This document shows positions 16,315 to 25,029 of a stretch of 64,000 nucleotides of DNA, piece by piece (position 1 is the first letter of the stretch; each line of letters begins with the position of its first letter). Under the pieces are notes generated by a model. The model saw only the letters and a program-made list of their open reading frames with translations. It was not told where the DNA came from and did not search any database. This DNA is from Rhodovulum strictum (GTDB taxonomy: Bacteria; Pseudomonadota; Alphaproteobacteria; Rhodobacterales; Rhodobacteraceae): positions 1 to 64,000 of the forward strand of contig NZ_WJPO01000009.1 of assembly GCF_009649175.1 (NCBI RefSeq). Direction: 5' to 3'. Both the position numbers and the translations under genes were made by a program.

Positions 16315-17318
16315 ACGCCATGGTCAAGCCCGAGCTGATCTGCCCCGCGGGCACCCCCGCCGCGCTGCGCTCGGCGGTCGATGCAGGCGCGGATGCCGTC
16401 TATTGCGGCTATCAGAACGCCACCAATGCGCGCAATTTCGTCGGGCTGAACTTCACGCCCGAGGAGATGGAGAAATCCATCCGCTACGCCCATGACGGCG
16501 GCACCAAGGTTCTGATCACGCTGAACACCTTCCCGCCCGCGGGCAAGGTCGAGCTGTGGAAGGAGATGGTCGACCTGTCGGCGCGGCTGGGCGCGGATGC
16601 CTGCATCGTCGCCGATATCGCGGTGGCCGCCTATATCCGCGACAATTATCCTGACCTGCGGATTCACCTGTCGGTGCAGGCCGCCGCCTCGTCGCCCGAG
16701 GCGATCGAGTATTACGTCCGCGAATTCGGCGTAAAGCGTGTGGTGCTGCCGCGCATCATGACGATCAGCGAGATCAAGGGGCTGGTTCAGGAAATCCCCT
16801 GCGAGGTCGAGACCTTCATCTTCGGCAATCACGGCCTGATGGTCGAGGGGCGCTGTTCGCTGACCAACTATGTCACCGGCCAGTCGACCAACATGGACGG
16901 CGCCTGTTCGCCCGCGGCCTGCGTGAAATACGAACGCGCCGCCGATGGCAGCATGTCGACGATCCTGGGCGATTACATGATCGACCGCTTTGGCCCCGAG
17001 GAAACCGCAGGCTACCCGACGATCTGCAAGGGCCGCTACAAATGCGACGCGCGCGACGGCGGCTACTACGCCTTCGAGGAGCCGATCAGCCTGAACGCCT
17101 CGACCATGCTGCCCGACCTTATCAGTGCGGGGGTGCATGCCTTCAAGATCGAGGGGCGGCAGCGGTCGCGCGCCTATGTCAAGAAGGTGGTCGCCGCCTT
17201 CCGCGAGGCGGTCGATTCGATCATGGCCGGGCAGGAGCCGAAGCTTGCCGATCTCGTCGCGCTGACCGAGGGTCAGAAGCAGACCGAGGGCGCGCTCAAG
17301 ACCAAGAAATGGAGGTGA
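16311..17318 (+). CDS. ubiU: UbiU, U32-family anaerobic ubiquinone hydroxylation protein
   Basis: 335 residues, peptidase-U32-like. It begins PELICPAGTPAALRSAVDAG and carries the four-cysteine [4Fe-4S] ligand set spread over VEGRCSLTNYV, DGACSPAACVKYE and PTICKGRYKC. UbiU forms a heterodimer with UbiV that hydroxylates the quinone ring using prephenate as oxygen donor. Length and motifs fit E. coli YhbU. ATG overlaps the ubiT stop. Confidence 0.93.
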   Translation: MNAMVKPELICPAGTPAALRSAVDAGADAVYCGYQNATNARNFVGLNFTPEEMEKSIRYAHDGGTKVLITLNTFPPAGKVELWKEMVDLSARLGADACIVADIAVAAYIRDNYPDLRIHLSVQAAASSPEAIEYYVREFGVKRVVLPRIMTISEIKGLVQEIPCEVETFIFGNHGLMVEGRCSLTNYVTGQSTNMDGACSPAACVKYERAADGSMSTILGDYMIDRFGPEETAGYPTICKGRYKCDARDGGYYAFEEPISLNASTMLPDLISAGVHAFKIEGRQRSRAYVKKVVAAFREAVDSIMAGQEPKLADLVALTEGQKQTEGALKTKKWR

Positions 17319-17322
17319 CGGC

Positions 17323-18243
17323 ATGAACCCGTCTCTGACCCTGGGGCCGAACCTGTTTCACTGGCCGGCCGAGCAGAAGATCGACTTCTACAATCGCATC
17401 GCGGATGAAAGCCCGGTCTCGACCGTCTATCTGGGCGAGGTGATCTGTTCCAAGCGCACCCCCTATTTCGACGACGAGCACCTGCCCGCGGTGGCCGAGC
17501 GGCTGGAACGCGCGGGCAAGAAAGTGGTCTATTGCTCGTTCTCCGAGGTGGTCATCAAGCGCGAGCGCAACATCCTGATGGAATGGTCCCAGCAGGAAGG
17601 ACGCGATCTGGAGGTGAACAATACCGCGGCCCTTCTGCACCTCAAGGACAAGCCGCACCGGATCGGCGGGCTTCTGAACGTCTATAACGAGGACACCATG
17701 GCCTATCTGGCAGGCCAGGGCGCAACCCATTTCAGCCTGCTGCCCGAATTGCCGCGCGCGGCCATCGCGCGGCTTGGCGAAAAGGCAAGGGAACTGGGTG
17801 TCGGCGTCGAGGTGCAGGTCTTTGGCCGGGCGTCGCTTGCGCTGTCGGCCCGCTGCTATCACGCCCGCGCGCATGAGCGGACCAAGGACAATTGCCAGTT
17901 CGTCTGCGGCGACGACCCGGACGGCATGACGCTGATGACGATGGACGAAAAGCCGTTCCTGACGATCAACGGCATCCAGACGCTGAGTTACGGCTATCTC
18001 GACCTGATGGCCGATCTTGACGACATGCGCGATATCGGGGTGACGCATTTCCGGGTGATGCCGCATACCTGTGACATGATCGCGGTGACACGGGCCTTCG
18101 ACGACGTGCTGGCGGGCCGGATCGAAATGGCCGAGGGCGAGGCGCGCCTGCGCGGTCTCGGCATCGAGGCGCCCTTCGTCAACGGTTTCTATCGCGGCCG
18201 GGCCGGTCATGACTGGGTGCCGCGGGTGGCCGAACCGGCGTGA
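17323..18243 (+). CDS. ubiV: UbiV, U32-family partner of UbiU
   Basis: 306 residues, also U32-like, 4 nt downstream of ubiU. Features include LTLGPNLFHWPAEQKIDFYN, the VYLGEVICSKRTPY segment, and cysteines in SARCYHARAH, NCQFVCGDDPDGM and PHTCDM compatible with the [4Fe-4S] ligand set. It works with UbiU and UbiT in oxygen-independent ubiquinone synthesis. A repeat element follows its stop codon. Confidence 0.93.
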   Translation: MNPSLTLGPNLFHWPAEQKIDFYNRIADESPVSTVYLGEVICSKRTPYFDDEHLPAVAERLERAGKKVVYCSFSEVVIKRERNILMEWSQQEGRDLEVNNTAALLHLKDKPHRIGGLLNVYNEDTMAYLAGQGATHFSLLPELPRAAIARLGEKARELGVGVEVQVFGRASLALSARCYHARAHERTKDNCQFVCGDDPDGMTLMTMDEKPFLTINGIQTLSYGYLDLMADLDDMRDIGVTHFRVMPHTCDMIAVTRAFDDVLAGRIEMAEGEARLRGLGIEAPFVNGFYRGRAGHDWVPRVAEPA

Positions 18244-18255
18244 CCCTTGCAGGTG

Positions 18256-18306
18256 GTGGGTTGACACCCACCCTACGCCTCTCACCCCACCCTACGCCTC
18301 TCACCC
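18256..18306. repeat. palindromic/tandem intergenic repeat after ubiV
   Basis: The hairpin GTGGGT-TGAC-ACCCAC (18256-18271) runs into a 19-nt unit (CACCCTACGCCTCTCACC) present twice in tandem. The string CACCCACCCTACG is shared with the repeat between rpoA and rplQ at 24084-24135, so both belong to one dispersed family. It lies 13 nt after the ubiV stop. Confidence 0.6.
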
Positions 18307-18352
18307 CATCGCACGCCCCGGCCCCGCGCCGGGGCGTTGCCTTTTGGTCCCG

Positions 18353-19078
18353 TCAGGCCCGTCGCCGCAACGCCGCAAGTCCGCCGAGCGCCGCCAGCAG
18401 CCCGAACCACGACGCGGGCAGGGGCGCCGACACCACGCTGGGGGTCTCGGTGAAGAAATCGTCGCCGGTCTCGTCGGAGAACAGGAACCACATTCCGGGC
18501 TGTGCGGTCATTGCCACCGAGGCGTCGCCGACGACGCAATCGGGGTCGGGTGGACAGGAATATGAATATTCGCCGTAGGAACGGACGTGGTCGCCTGCGG
18601 TGGAAGAGGCCGTGATCAAATCGTAGTCGATGGCCCCTGTCTGGATGAACAGCCACCAAGACGTTATGTTTGCCGACACATCCGTTGAAAATTCCACGAA
18701 GAAGAAGTTGCTGTAATGGTGCGTCCAGTCCCCATCGTCGAAAGTGAACTCGGTCAGTGTGGCGTTTGCGGACTGCCATGTCGAGCTGTGAAAGCCGCCC
18801 GATGCCAGTGGTGCGAACGAGATTCCGTTGGCCCCGGCCCAATAATAGGTCTCGGGGGCGAGGGCGAAATCCGTGTCGACATCGAGGCTGAAGGTCAGCG
18901 CCGTGGGATTGTCGAAGATTTTCGGAGTTATCCCGCCGCTCAAGTCCGGGTGAATAACGGCATTATAGGCGGTCTCGAAAGGAGAGCCCTGATAGACGAG
19001 AGTGGCGGCATCGGCGGAAGCGGGAAAAGTAACAGCGATAACAGGCAACAGCAAAAGAGGACGCAACATGAGAACCAT
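18353..19078 (-). CDS. secreted VPLPA-CTERM sorting-domain protein
   Basis: 241 residues. The C-terminus APLPASWFGLLAALGGLAALRRRA divides into the VPLPA-CTERM sorting motif, a membrane helix and a basic tail, as in substrates of exosortase/rhombosortase-type anchoring. The N-terminus is a signal peptide (LLLLPVIAVTFPASADA). The body is rich in Ser, Thr, Phe and Trp and low in Lys, with two cysteines (SCPPDPDC), as expected for an exported beta-rich protein. No sorting enzyme is in the window. The start may be 19078 or 19069; neither has a strong ribosome site. Its GC content appears lower than that of its neighbours. Confidence 0.8.
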   Translation of the reverse strand: MVLMLRPLLLLPVIAVTFPASADAATLVYQGSPFETAYNAVIHPDLSGGITPKIFDNPTALTFSLDVDTDFALAPETYYWAGANGISFAPLASGGFHSSTWQSANATLTEFTFDDGDWTHHYSNFFFVEFSTDVSANITSWWLFIQTGAIDYDLITASSTAGDHVRSYGEYSYSCPPDPDCVVGDASVAMTAQPGMWFLFSDETGDDFFTETPSVVSAPLPASWFGLLAALGGLAALRRRA

Positions 19079-19404
19079 CCGGAATGAACCTTAACCTCTG
19101 TTAAGGCTATCCCGGAAAGTGCTTGCTGTCTACGCGAATAGAACATTGGTTACAGCTACTTAAGGTTGATCTGCGCGGGATGCCGCGCCGTCATGGGCGT
19201 TCATCGCCCTTCCGCGAAGCGGCGCATGCGCCCCAGGGCCGACGAGGCTGGCGGGATTGTGCACGCAATGGACGCGGCCCTTGATCTCGCGCAGCGCCAC
19301 GCGTATACGCCCCCGGTGGCCCGCTCGGGCCGCCCATCCACAATCAGGAAACGCCGTGGCCGCCCAACTCGCTTCGGGGGCGCGTCCGGCCAAGGAGAAG
19401 CGAC
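19079..19404. other. intergenic region before rplO
   Basis: 326 bp between the VPLPA-CTERM gene and rplO. It shows no convincing coding sequence on either strand; frames in both directions lack homology. The part near 19085-19165 is AT-rich relative to the rest. rpmD, the usual upstream neighbour of rplO, is not here, so rplO must have its own promoter in this stretch. I could not place one with confidence. Confidence 0.5.
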
Positions 19405-19881
19405 ATGAAACTGAATGAACTCCGTGACAACCCGGGTGCCGCGAAAAAGGCCAAGCGGGTCGGCCGTGGCCCGGGCTCGGGCAAGGGCAAGACCGCCGGG
19501 CGCGGCATCAAGGGTCAGAAATCGCGTTCGGGCGTGTCGATCAACGCCTTCGAGGGCGGTCAGATGCCGCTGTACCAGCGGCTGCCCAAGCGCGGCTTCA
19601 ACAAGCCCAACCGCAAGGCCTATGCCGTGGTGAACTTGGGCCTGATCCAGAAATTCGTCGATGCCGGCAAGCTCGACGGCACGGTCGCGATCACCGAGGA
19701 CGCGCTGGTGGCCTCGGGCCTCGTGCGCCGCAAGCTCGACGGCATCCGCGTCCTTGCCAAGGGCGAGGTGACGGGCAAGCTGACGCTCGACGTGACCGGT
19801 GCCTCGCGCGCGGCTGTCGAGGCGGTCGAGAAGGCGGGCGGCACGCTCAAGACCGCCGCCCCGGCCGAGGCGACCGAATAA
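19405..19881 (+). CDS. rplO: 50S ribosomal protein L15
   Basis: 158 residues with the standard L15 start [20 protein letters not shown] and the glycine-rich basic segment [21 protein letters not shown] central [17 protein letters not shown] motif follows. It binds 23S rRNA in the large subunit. AAGGAGAAGCGAC precedes the start. rplO here heads a detached block rplO-secY-adk rather than following rpmD. Confidence 0.97.
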   Translation: MKLNELRDNPGAAKKAKRVGRGPGSGKGKTAGRGIKGQKSRSGVSINAFEGGQMPLYQRLPKRGFNKPNRKAYAVVNLGLIQKFVDAGKLDGTVAITEDALVASGLVRRKLDGIRVLAKGEVTGKLTLDVTGASRAAVEAVEKAGGTLKTAAPAEATE

Positions 19882-19989
19882 GTGGTTGTTCGCAGGCCCC
19901 GGGCCGCTTACATCCTGACCTAGTTTTCCATTGCGCCGCCGGAGCCGGAAGACGGTTTCGGCGGCGTTGTCCTTGAACAGAGGCTCAGC

Positions 19990-21348
19990 ATGGCATCTGC
20001 AGCAGAGCAAATGGCCGCGAACATGAGCTGGGGGGCCTTCGGCAAGGCCACCGAGCTGCGCCAGCGGATCTTCTATACACTCGGCCTTCTGATCGTCTAT
20101 CGCCTGGGAACCTATATCCCGGTGCCCGGCATCGACGGCGTCGAGCTGCGCAACTTCATGGATCAGGCGGCGGCCGGTCTGGGGGGCATCCTGTCGATGT
20201 TCACCGGCGGCGCGCTGGGCCGGATGGGCATCTTCGCCCTCGGCATTATGCCCTATATCTCGGCCTCGATCATCGTGCAGCTTCTGGCCGCGATGGTGCC
20301 CCAGCTCGAACAGCTCAAGAAAGAGGGCGAGCAGGGTCGAAAGAAACTGAACCAGTACACGCGCTACGGCACGGTGTTCCTGGCGACCTTCCAGGCCTAC
20401 GGGCTTGCGGTCAGCCTCGAGGCTGGGGGGCTTGCCTCGGATCCCGGCTGGTTCTTCCGCGCGGGCACGGTGATCACCCTTGTCGGCGGCACCATGTTCC
20501 TGATGTGGCTGGGCGAGCAGATCACCGCGCGCGGCGTCGGCAACGGCATCTCGTTGATCATCTTCGTCGGCATCATCGCGGAAATCCCCGCGGCGCTGGC
20601 GCAGTTCTTCAGCCAGGGCCGGTCGGGTGCGCTGTCGCCTGCGATCATCATCGGCGTGATGGTGATGGTGGTGGTGACGATCGCCTTCGTGGTGTTCATG
20701 GAACGCGCGTTGCGAAAGATCCACATCCAGTACCCGCGCCGCCAGGTCGGCATGAAGGTCTATGATGGCGGCTCGTCGCACCTGCCGATCAAGGTGAACC
20801 CGGCGGGGGTCATCCCGGCGATCTTTGCCTCGTCGCTGCTGTTGCTGCCGACCACCATCGCGACCTTCTCGCACAATCAGGCTGGCCCGGTGATGTCGGC
20901 GCTGCTGGCCTATTTCGGGCCCGGCCAGCCGCTTTACCTTGCCTTCTTCTCGGGCATGATCATCTTCTTCACCTATTTCTACACGTTCAACGTGTCCTTC
21001 AAGACCGAGGACGTGGCAGATAACCTGAAGAACCAGAACGGGTTCGTTCCGGGCATCCGACCGGGCAAGCGGACGCAGGAATATCTGGACTATGTCGTGA
21101 CCCGCATCCTGGTGCTCGGCTCGGGCTATCTGGCGCTGGTTTGCATGCTGCCCGAAGTCCTGCGCGCCCAGCTTGCCATCCCGTTCTATTTCGGAGGAAC
21201 CTCGGTGCTCATCGTCGTCTCGGTGACGATGGACACCATCCAGCAGGTTCAGTCCCACCTTCTGGCGCACCAGTACGAGGGGCTGATCGAGAAATCGCAA
21301 CTAAGACGCAAGCGCAAAGGCGCAAGGAAAGGGACAGCGCGCAGATGA
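19990..21348 (+). CDS. secY: protein translocase subunit SecY
   Basis: 452 residues with ten membrane helices. Recognisable are the N-terminal [20 protein letters not shown], the plug region ([20 protein letters not shown]), and the C5 cytosolic loop ([20 protein letters not shown], then [13 protein letters not shown]). It is the channel of the Sec translocon. The C-terminus is an unusually basic tail ([17 protein letters not shown]) produced where the gene runs into adk; the two overlap by 4 nt. Confidence 0.97.
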   Translation: MASAAEQMAANMSWGAFGKATELRQRIFYTLGLLIVYRLGTYIPVPGIDGVELRNFMDQAAAGLGGILSMFTGGALGRMGIFALGIMPYISASIIVQLLAAMVPQLEQLKKEGEQGRKKLNQYTRYGTVFLATFQAYGLAVSLEAGGLASDPGWFFRAGTVITLVGGTMFLMWLGEQITARGVGNGISLIIFVGIIAEIPAALAQFFSQGRSGALSPAIIIGVMVMVVVTIAFVVFMERALRKIHIQYPRRQVGMKVYDGGSSHLPIKVNPAGVIPAIFASSLLLLPTTIATFSHNQAGPVMSALLAYFGPGQPLYLAFFSGMIIFFTYFYTFNVSFKTEDVADNLKNQNGFVPGIRPGKRTQEYLDYVVTRILVLGSGYLALVCMLPEVLRAQLAIPFYFGGTSVLIVVSVTMDTIQQVQSHLLAHQYEGLIEKSQLRRKRKGARKGTARR

Positions 21349-21992
21349 ACATCATCCTGTTGGGCCCCCCGGGGGCCGGGAAGGGCACGCAAGCCCGCCG
21401 GCTCGTGGAGGAACGGGGCATGACCCAGCTTTCCACCGGTGACATGCTGCGCGAGGCGCGCAGCTCCGGCACCGAGATGGGAAAGAGGGTGGCGGCGGTC
21501 ATGGATCGCGGCGAACTGGTGACCGACGAGATCGTGATCGGCCTGATCGCCGAAAAGCTCGAGGGCGGTGCCGGCGGCGGTTTCATCTTCGACGGCTTCC
21601 CGCGCACGCTGGCCCAGGCCGACGCGCTGGGCGCGCTTCTGGACAGCATCGGCCAACGGCTGGATGCGGTCATCGAGATGCGCGTGGATGACGAGGCCCT
21701 GGTGGCGCGGATCACCGCGCGTTCGACCTGCGCAAGCTGTGGCGAGGTCTATAACGACAACACCCGCCCGATTCCGGCCGATGGCAGATGCGTCAAATGC
21801 GGCGGGACCGAGTTCAGCCGCCGCGCCGACGACAATGCCGACAGCCTGCGCCAGCGTTTGATGGAGTATTACAAGAAGACCTCGCCGCTGATCGGCTATT
21901 ACCACGCCAAGGGTCAGTTGTCCGGCGTGGACGGGCTGGGCGAGATCGACTCCGTTTCGGCCGAGATCAAGGCTTTGCTTGACAAGGCTTGA
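21345..21992 (+). CDS. adk: adenylate kinase, zinc-LID type
   Basis: 215 residues. The P-loop [13 protein letters not shown]-binding segment ([10 protein letters not shown]) and [10 protein letters not shown] are canonical. The LID has a four-cysteine set, CASCGEVY...CVKCGG, like the metal-binding Adk of Paracoccus denitrificans and Gram-positive bacteria. It interconverts ATP + AMP and 2 ADP. The ATG overlaps the secY stop. Confidence 0.96.
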   Translation: MNIILLGPPGAGKGTQARRLVEERGMTQLSTGDMLREARSSGTEMGKRVAAVMDRGELVTDEIVIGLIAEKLEGGAGGGFIFDGFPRTLAQADALGALLDSIGQRLDAVIEMRVDDEALVARITARSTCASCGEVYNDNTRPIPADGRCVKCGGTEFSRRADDNADSLRQRLMEYYKKTSPLIGYYHAKGQLSGVDGLGEIDSVSAEIKALLDKA

Positions 21993-22001
21993 CACTCCCC
22001 C

Positions 22002-22030
22002 TTGACGCGAAACGGGATTCGCCCTAGGCA
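22002..22030 (+). promoter_or_regulatory. promoter for rpsM-rpsK-rpoA-rplQ
   Basis: TTGACG (22002-22007) and TAGGCA (22025-22030) are spaced 17 nt apart, 150 nt before the rpsM start. The -35 is near consensus; the -10 is weaker. Another TTGACA lies at 21989-21994 without a matching -10. Confidence 0.5.
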
Positions 22031-22179
22031 CGGCGTCTCGAACAGGAATCGACCTTTTGTCGCACGCGGTGGAAGCCGGGGTGGCAGGGGCAGAGCGGCC
22101 CGAAGGCAGCATGCTTTCGGGCCTCAGTTGTGAAAAAAGGCTCTGGCGCAACGGAGCCGCAACGAAAGGAAAGACACGC

Positions 22180-22548
22180 GTGGCACGTATCGCTGGCGTA
22201 AACATCCCCACCGGAAAGCGCGTCCCCATCGCCCTGACCTATATCCACGGAATCGGCCCGGCCTCGGCCGACGCGATCTGCACGGCCGTCGGCATCGACC
22301 TCACCCGCCGCGTCAACGACCTGACCGATGCCGAGGTGCTGGCCATCCGCGAGCATATCGACGCCAACTACACCGTCGAGGGCGACCTGCGCCGCGAAGT
22401 GCAGATGAACGTCAAGCGCCTGATGGATCTGGGCTGCTATCGCGGCCTGCGTCACCGCCGCAACCTGCCGGTCCGCGGTCAGCGCACCCACACCAATGCC
22501 CGCACCCGCAAGGGCCCGGCAAAAGCCATTGCCGGCAAGAAGAAATAA
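22180..22548 (+). CDS. rpsM: 30S ribosomal protein S13
   Basis: 122 residues, the usual S13 length, starting from GTG at 22180 ([20 protein letters not shown]) with AAAGGA 6 nt upstream. The HhH segment [20 protein letters not shown] and the basic tail [18 protein letters not shown] are canonical. It lies in the head of the small subunit and contacts tRNA. The GTG start is notable because the longer upstream frame has no S13 similarity. Confidence 0.97.
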   Translation: MARIAGVNIPTGKRVPIALTYIHGIGPASADAICTAVGIDLTRRVNDLTDAEVLAIREHIDANYTVEGDLRREVQMNVKRLMDLGCYRGLRHRRNLPVRGQRTHTNARTRKGPAKAIAGKKK

Positions 22549-22563
22549 GGGAGGGCAGGACAG

Positions 22564-22953
22564 ATGGCACGCGACAAGACCCGCATCCGCCGCAAGGAAC
22601 GCAAGAACATCGCCGCTGGCGTGGCGCATGTGAACAGCTCGTTCAACAACACCAAGATCCTGATCTCCGATGTGCAGGGCAACGCGATTGCCTGGTCGTC
22701 GGCGGGCACCATGGGCTTCAAGGGCTCGCGCAAGTCGACGCCCTATGCAGCGCAGATGGCCGCCGAGGACGCTGGCCGCAAGGCGCAGGAGCACGGCGTC
22801 AAGACCCTCGAGGTCGAGGTCCAGGGCCCCGGCTCTGGCCGCGAATCGGCTTTGCGCGCGCTGGCCTCGATCGGCTTCAACATCACCTCGATCCGCGACG
22901 TGACCCCCATCGCGCATAACGGCTGCCGTCCGCCGAAGCGCCGCCGGGTCTGA
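22564..22953 (+). CDS. rpsK: 30S ribosomal protein S11
   Basis: 129 residues with [47 protein letters not shown] and the C-terminal [18 protein letters not shown] of S11. It binds 16S rRNA on the platform near the mRNA exit. It starts 15 nt after rpsM. rpsD, which follows rpsK in enterobacteria, is absent here, as is usual in alphaproteobacteria. Confidence 0.97.
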   Translation: MARDKTRIRRKERKNIAAGVAHVNSSFNNTKILISDVQGNAIAWSSAGTMGFKGSRKSTPYAAQMAAEDAGRKAQEHGVKTLEVEVQGPGSGRESALRALASIGFNITSIRDVTPIAHNGCRPPKRRRV

Positions 22954-22967
22954 TCGGGACTTCTTTG

Positions 22968-22991
22968 CCCGGGCCGGATTCCCGGCCCGGG
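22968..22991. terminator. strong hairpin between rpsK and rpoA
   Basis: CCCGGGCCGG (22968-22977) pairs perfectly with CCGGCCCGGG (22982-22991) across a 4-nt loop. There is no T-tract, so it may be an attenuator, processing site or mRNA stabiliser rather than a full terminator; rpoA lies 70 nt downstream and needs read-through or its own promoter. Confidence 0.4.
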
Positions 22992-23061
22992 TTCGTCGCT
23001 ATTTCCCTCGGGCGTTCTTCGCTGCGGACATGGGCGAAGGACAGGAATTGAGGAGACGCAC

Positions 23062-24078
23062 ATGATCCACAAGAATTGGCAGGAACTCATCAAGCCGGTG
23101 GCGCTCGAGATCAAGCCGGGCAACGATCCCGCGCGCCAGGCGACCGTCGTCGCCGAGCCGCTGGAACGCGGCTTCGGCCTGACGCTGGGCAATGCGCTGC
23201 GCCGGGTGCTTATGAGCTCGCTGCAGGGCGCGGCGATCACGTCCGTCCAGATCGACAACGTGCTGCACGAGTTCTCCTCGGTCGCAGGCGTGCGCGAGGA
23301 CGTGACCGACATCGTGCTCAACCTCAAGGGCGTCGCGCTCCGGATGGAGGTCGAGGGGCCCAAGCGGCTGTCGGTTTCGGCCAAGGGGCCGGGCGTGGTC
23401 ACCGCGGGCGACATCTCGGAAACCGCCGGGATCGAGGTGCTGAACCGCGAGCATGTGATCTGCCATCTCGATGACGGGGCCGACCTGTTCATGGAACTGA
23501 CCGTGAATACCGGCAAGGGCTATGTCGCTGCCGACAAGAACCGCCCCGAGGATGCGCCCATCGGCCTGATCCCGATCGACGCGATCTACTCGCCGGTCAA
23601 GAAGGTCGCCTATGACGTGCAGCCCACCCGCGAGGGTCAGGTGCTCGACTATGACAAGCTGACTCTCAAGATCGAGACCGACGGCTCGGTGACCCCCGAT
23701 GACGCGGTGGCCTTCGCCGCCCGCATCCTTCAGGATCAGCTGTCGATCTTCGTCAATTTCGACGAGCCTGAATCGTCGAGCCGCGAATCCGACGACGAGG
23801 GGCTGGAGTTCAACCCGCTCCTGCTCAAGAAGGTGGACGAACTGGAACTCAGCGTCCGTTCGGCCAACTGCCTGAAGAACGACAACATCGTCTATATCGG
23901 CGATCTGATCCAGAAAACCGAAGCCGAGATGCTGCGCACCCCGAACTTCGGCCGCAAGTCGCTGAACGAGATCAAGGAAGTGCTGTCGGGCATGGGGCTG
24001 CACCTTGGCATGGATGTCGAGGAATGGCCGCCCGAGAACATCGAGGATCTGGCCAAGAAGTTCGAGGACCAGTTCTGA
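23062..24078 (+). CDS. rpoA: RNA polymerase subunit alpha
   Basis: 338 residues. The N-terminal assembly domain includes [20 protein letters not shown] and a later [15 protein letters not shown]. The C-terminal DNA-binding domain has [20 protein letters not shown] followed by [22 protein letters not shown] precedes the start. The gene is followed by a palindromic repeat before rplQ. Confidence 0.98.
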   Translation: MIHKNWQELIKPVALEIKPGNDPARQATVVAEPLERGFGLTLGNALRRVLMSSLQGAAITSVQIDNVLHEFSSVAGVREDVTDIVLNLKGVALRMEVEGPKRLSVSAKGPGVVTAGDISETAGIEVLNREHVICHLDDGADLFMELTVNTGKGYVAADKNRPEDAPIGLIPIDAIYSPVKKVAYDVQPTREGQVLDYDKLTLKIETDGSVTPDDAVAFAARILQDQLSIFVNFDEPESSSRESDDEGLEFNPLLLKKVDELELSVRSANCLKNDNIVYIGDLIQKTEAEMLRTPNFGRKSLNEIKEVLSGMGLHLGMDVEEWPPENIEDLAKKFEDQF

Positions 24079-24083
24079 AGGAC

Positions 24084-24135
24084 GGTGGATTTCACCCACC
24101 CTACGCCAGACGGGTAGGGTGGGTGCCAACCCACC
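24084..24135. repeat. palindromic repeat between rpoA and rplQ
   Basis: A 12-bp perfect inverted repeat, CACCCACCCTAC (24093-24104) and GTAGGGTGGGTG (24114-24125), carries smaller flanking hairpins, including GGTGGGT-GCCA-ACCCACC (24118-24135). It shares CACCCACCCTACG with the repeat after ubiV. It begins 6 nt after the rpoA stop within an essential operon. Confidence 0.65.
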
Positions 24136-24238
24136 GCCGCGACGATACGGGCATTCCGCCCCAAGGAGAGCGGCCCGCACGCATGGGCTGCCGGACAAAG
24201 CAAAACCGCCCCAACGAGGGCAATGACGGAGAAAACAC

Positions 24239-24658
24239 ATGCGTCACGCTCGCGGCTATCGCCGCCTGAACCGCACCCATGAGCACCGCAAGGCGATGTT
24301 CGCCAACATGGCCGGATCGCTCATCGAACACGAACAGATCAAGACCACGCTGCCGAAGGCCAAGGAACTCAAGCGCATCGCCGACAAGCTGGTGACGCTG
24401 GGCAAGCGCGGCGACCTGCATGCCCGCCGCCAGGCCGCGGCGCAGCTGAAACAGGACGCGCATGTTGCCAAGCTCTTCGAGGTTCTGGGCCCGCGCTATG
24501 CCGAACGTCAGGGTGGCTATGTCCGCGTCCTGAAGGCGGGCTTCCGCTATGGCGACATGGCGCCGATGGCGATCGTCGAACTGGTTGACCGTGACCCCGA
24601 GGCGAAGGGCGCCGCCGACCGCGCCCGGGTCGAAGCCGAGGCCGAGTCCGAGGACTAA
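24239..24658 (+). CDS. rplQ: 50S ribosomal protein L17
   Basis: 139 residues with the canonical [20 protein letters not shown] start, [20 protein letters not shown], and [20 protein letters not shown] near the end, followed by an acidic extension. It sits near the exit tunnel of the large subunit. It ends the alpha operon and is followed at once by an intrinsic terminator. The 160-nt gap to rpoA is longer than usual because of the inserted repeat. Confidence 0.97.
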   Translation: MRHARGYRRLNRTHEHRKAMFANMAGSLIEHEQIKTTLPKAKELKRIADKLVTLGKRGDLHARRQAAAQLKQDAHVAKLFEVLGPRYAERQGGYVRVLKAGFRYGDMAPMAIVELVDRDPEAKGAADRARVEAEAESED

Positions 24659-24678
24659 GCGTCGCAGGCACCGGATAC

Positions 24679-24714
24679 GAAGAAGGCCCCACATGCCGGT
24701 GGGGCCTTCTTCAT
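24679..24714 (+). terminator. intrinsic terminator of the alpha operon
   Basis: A 14-bp perfect stem, GAAGAAGGCCCCAC with GTGGGGCCTTCTTC, has a 6-nt loop and a short ATTT run, 21 nt after the rplQ stop. The A-rich and T-rich stem ends could also serve in the opposite direction. Confidence 0.85.
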
Positions 24715-24754
24715 TTCGGGGGTCAGTCCGTGCCGGGCGCCCCGGCCGTGCCTC

Positions 24755-24940
24755 TCAGGCCATGATCTCGGCGCCCGCCCGGGGCTGGTTGTCCTCGATC
24801 ATGCGGTCCACATCGAGCAACATTCGTTCGAGTTGGACGTCTGCAACGGGCGTCGCGCCCAGATATTCCAGAATGTCGGTGCGGATGCCGGCGGGCAGCC
24901 GCATGAGGCGATTGAAATGGTTGGGGTGGATTGTACGCAC
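24755..24940 (-). CDS. small protein divergent from luxR
   Basis: 61 residues starting from GTG at 24940: MRTIHPNHFNRLMRLPAGIR, then ILEYLGATPVADVQLERMLL. An excellent AAAGGAG site lies 6 nt upstream of the GTG, which argues strongly for translation. The sequence looks like a small helical domain of mixed charge with no membrane segment. I do not recognise it. It is divergent from the quorum-sensing regulator with an 89-bp shared promoter region, so co-regulation is possible. Confidence 0.55.
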   Translation of the reverse strand: MRTIHPNHFNRLMRLPAGIRTDILEYLGATPVADVQLERMLLDVDRMIEDNQPRAGAEIMA

Positions 24941-25029
24941 CGAATACTCCTTTAGACTATGACTTCACGCGCGTCTCCGCAGCGACAATTTAAGGTTGAC
25001 TGAAAATCCTGCAACTTGTCTAAAAAGTC

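Noticed and set aside
19166-19408. 80-codon frame ending at the start of rplO
   Set aside because: No similarity to rpmD or any protein I recognise, no ribosome site, and Arg-rich composition typical of chance frames.
21989-21994. TTGACA as an extra promoter before rpsM
   Set aside because: It is at the end of the adk coding region and has no -10 hexamer at proper spacing.
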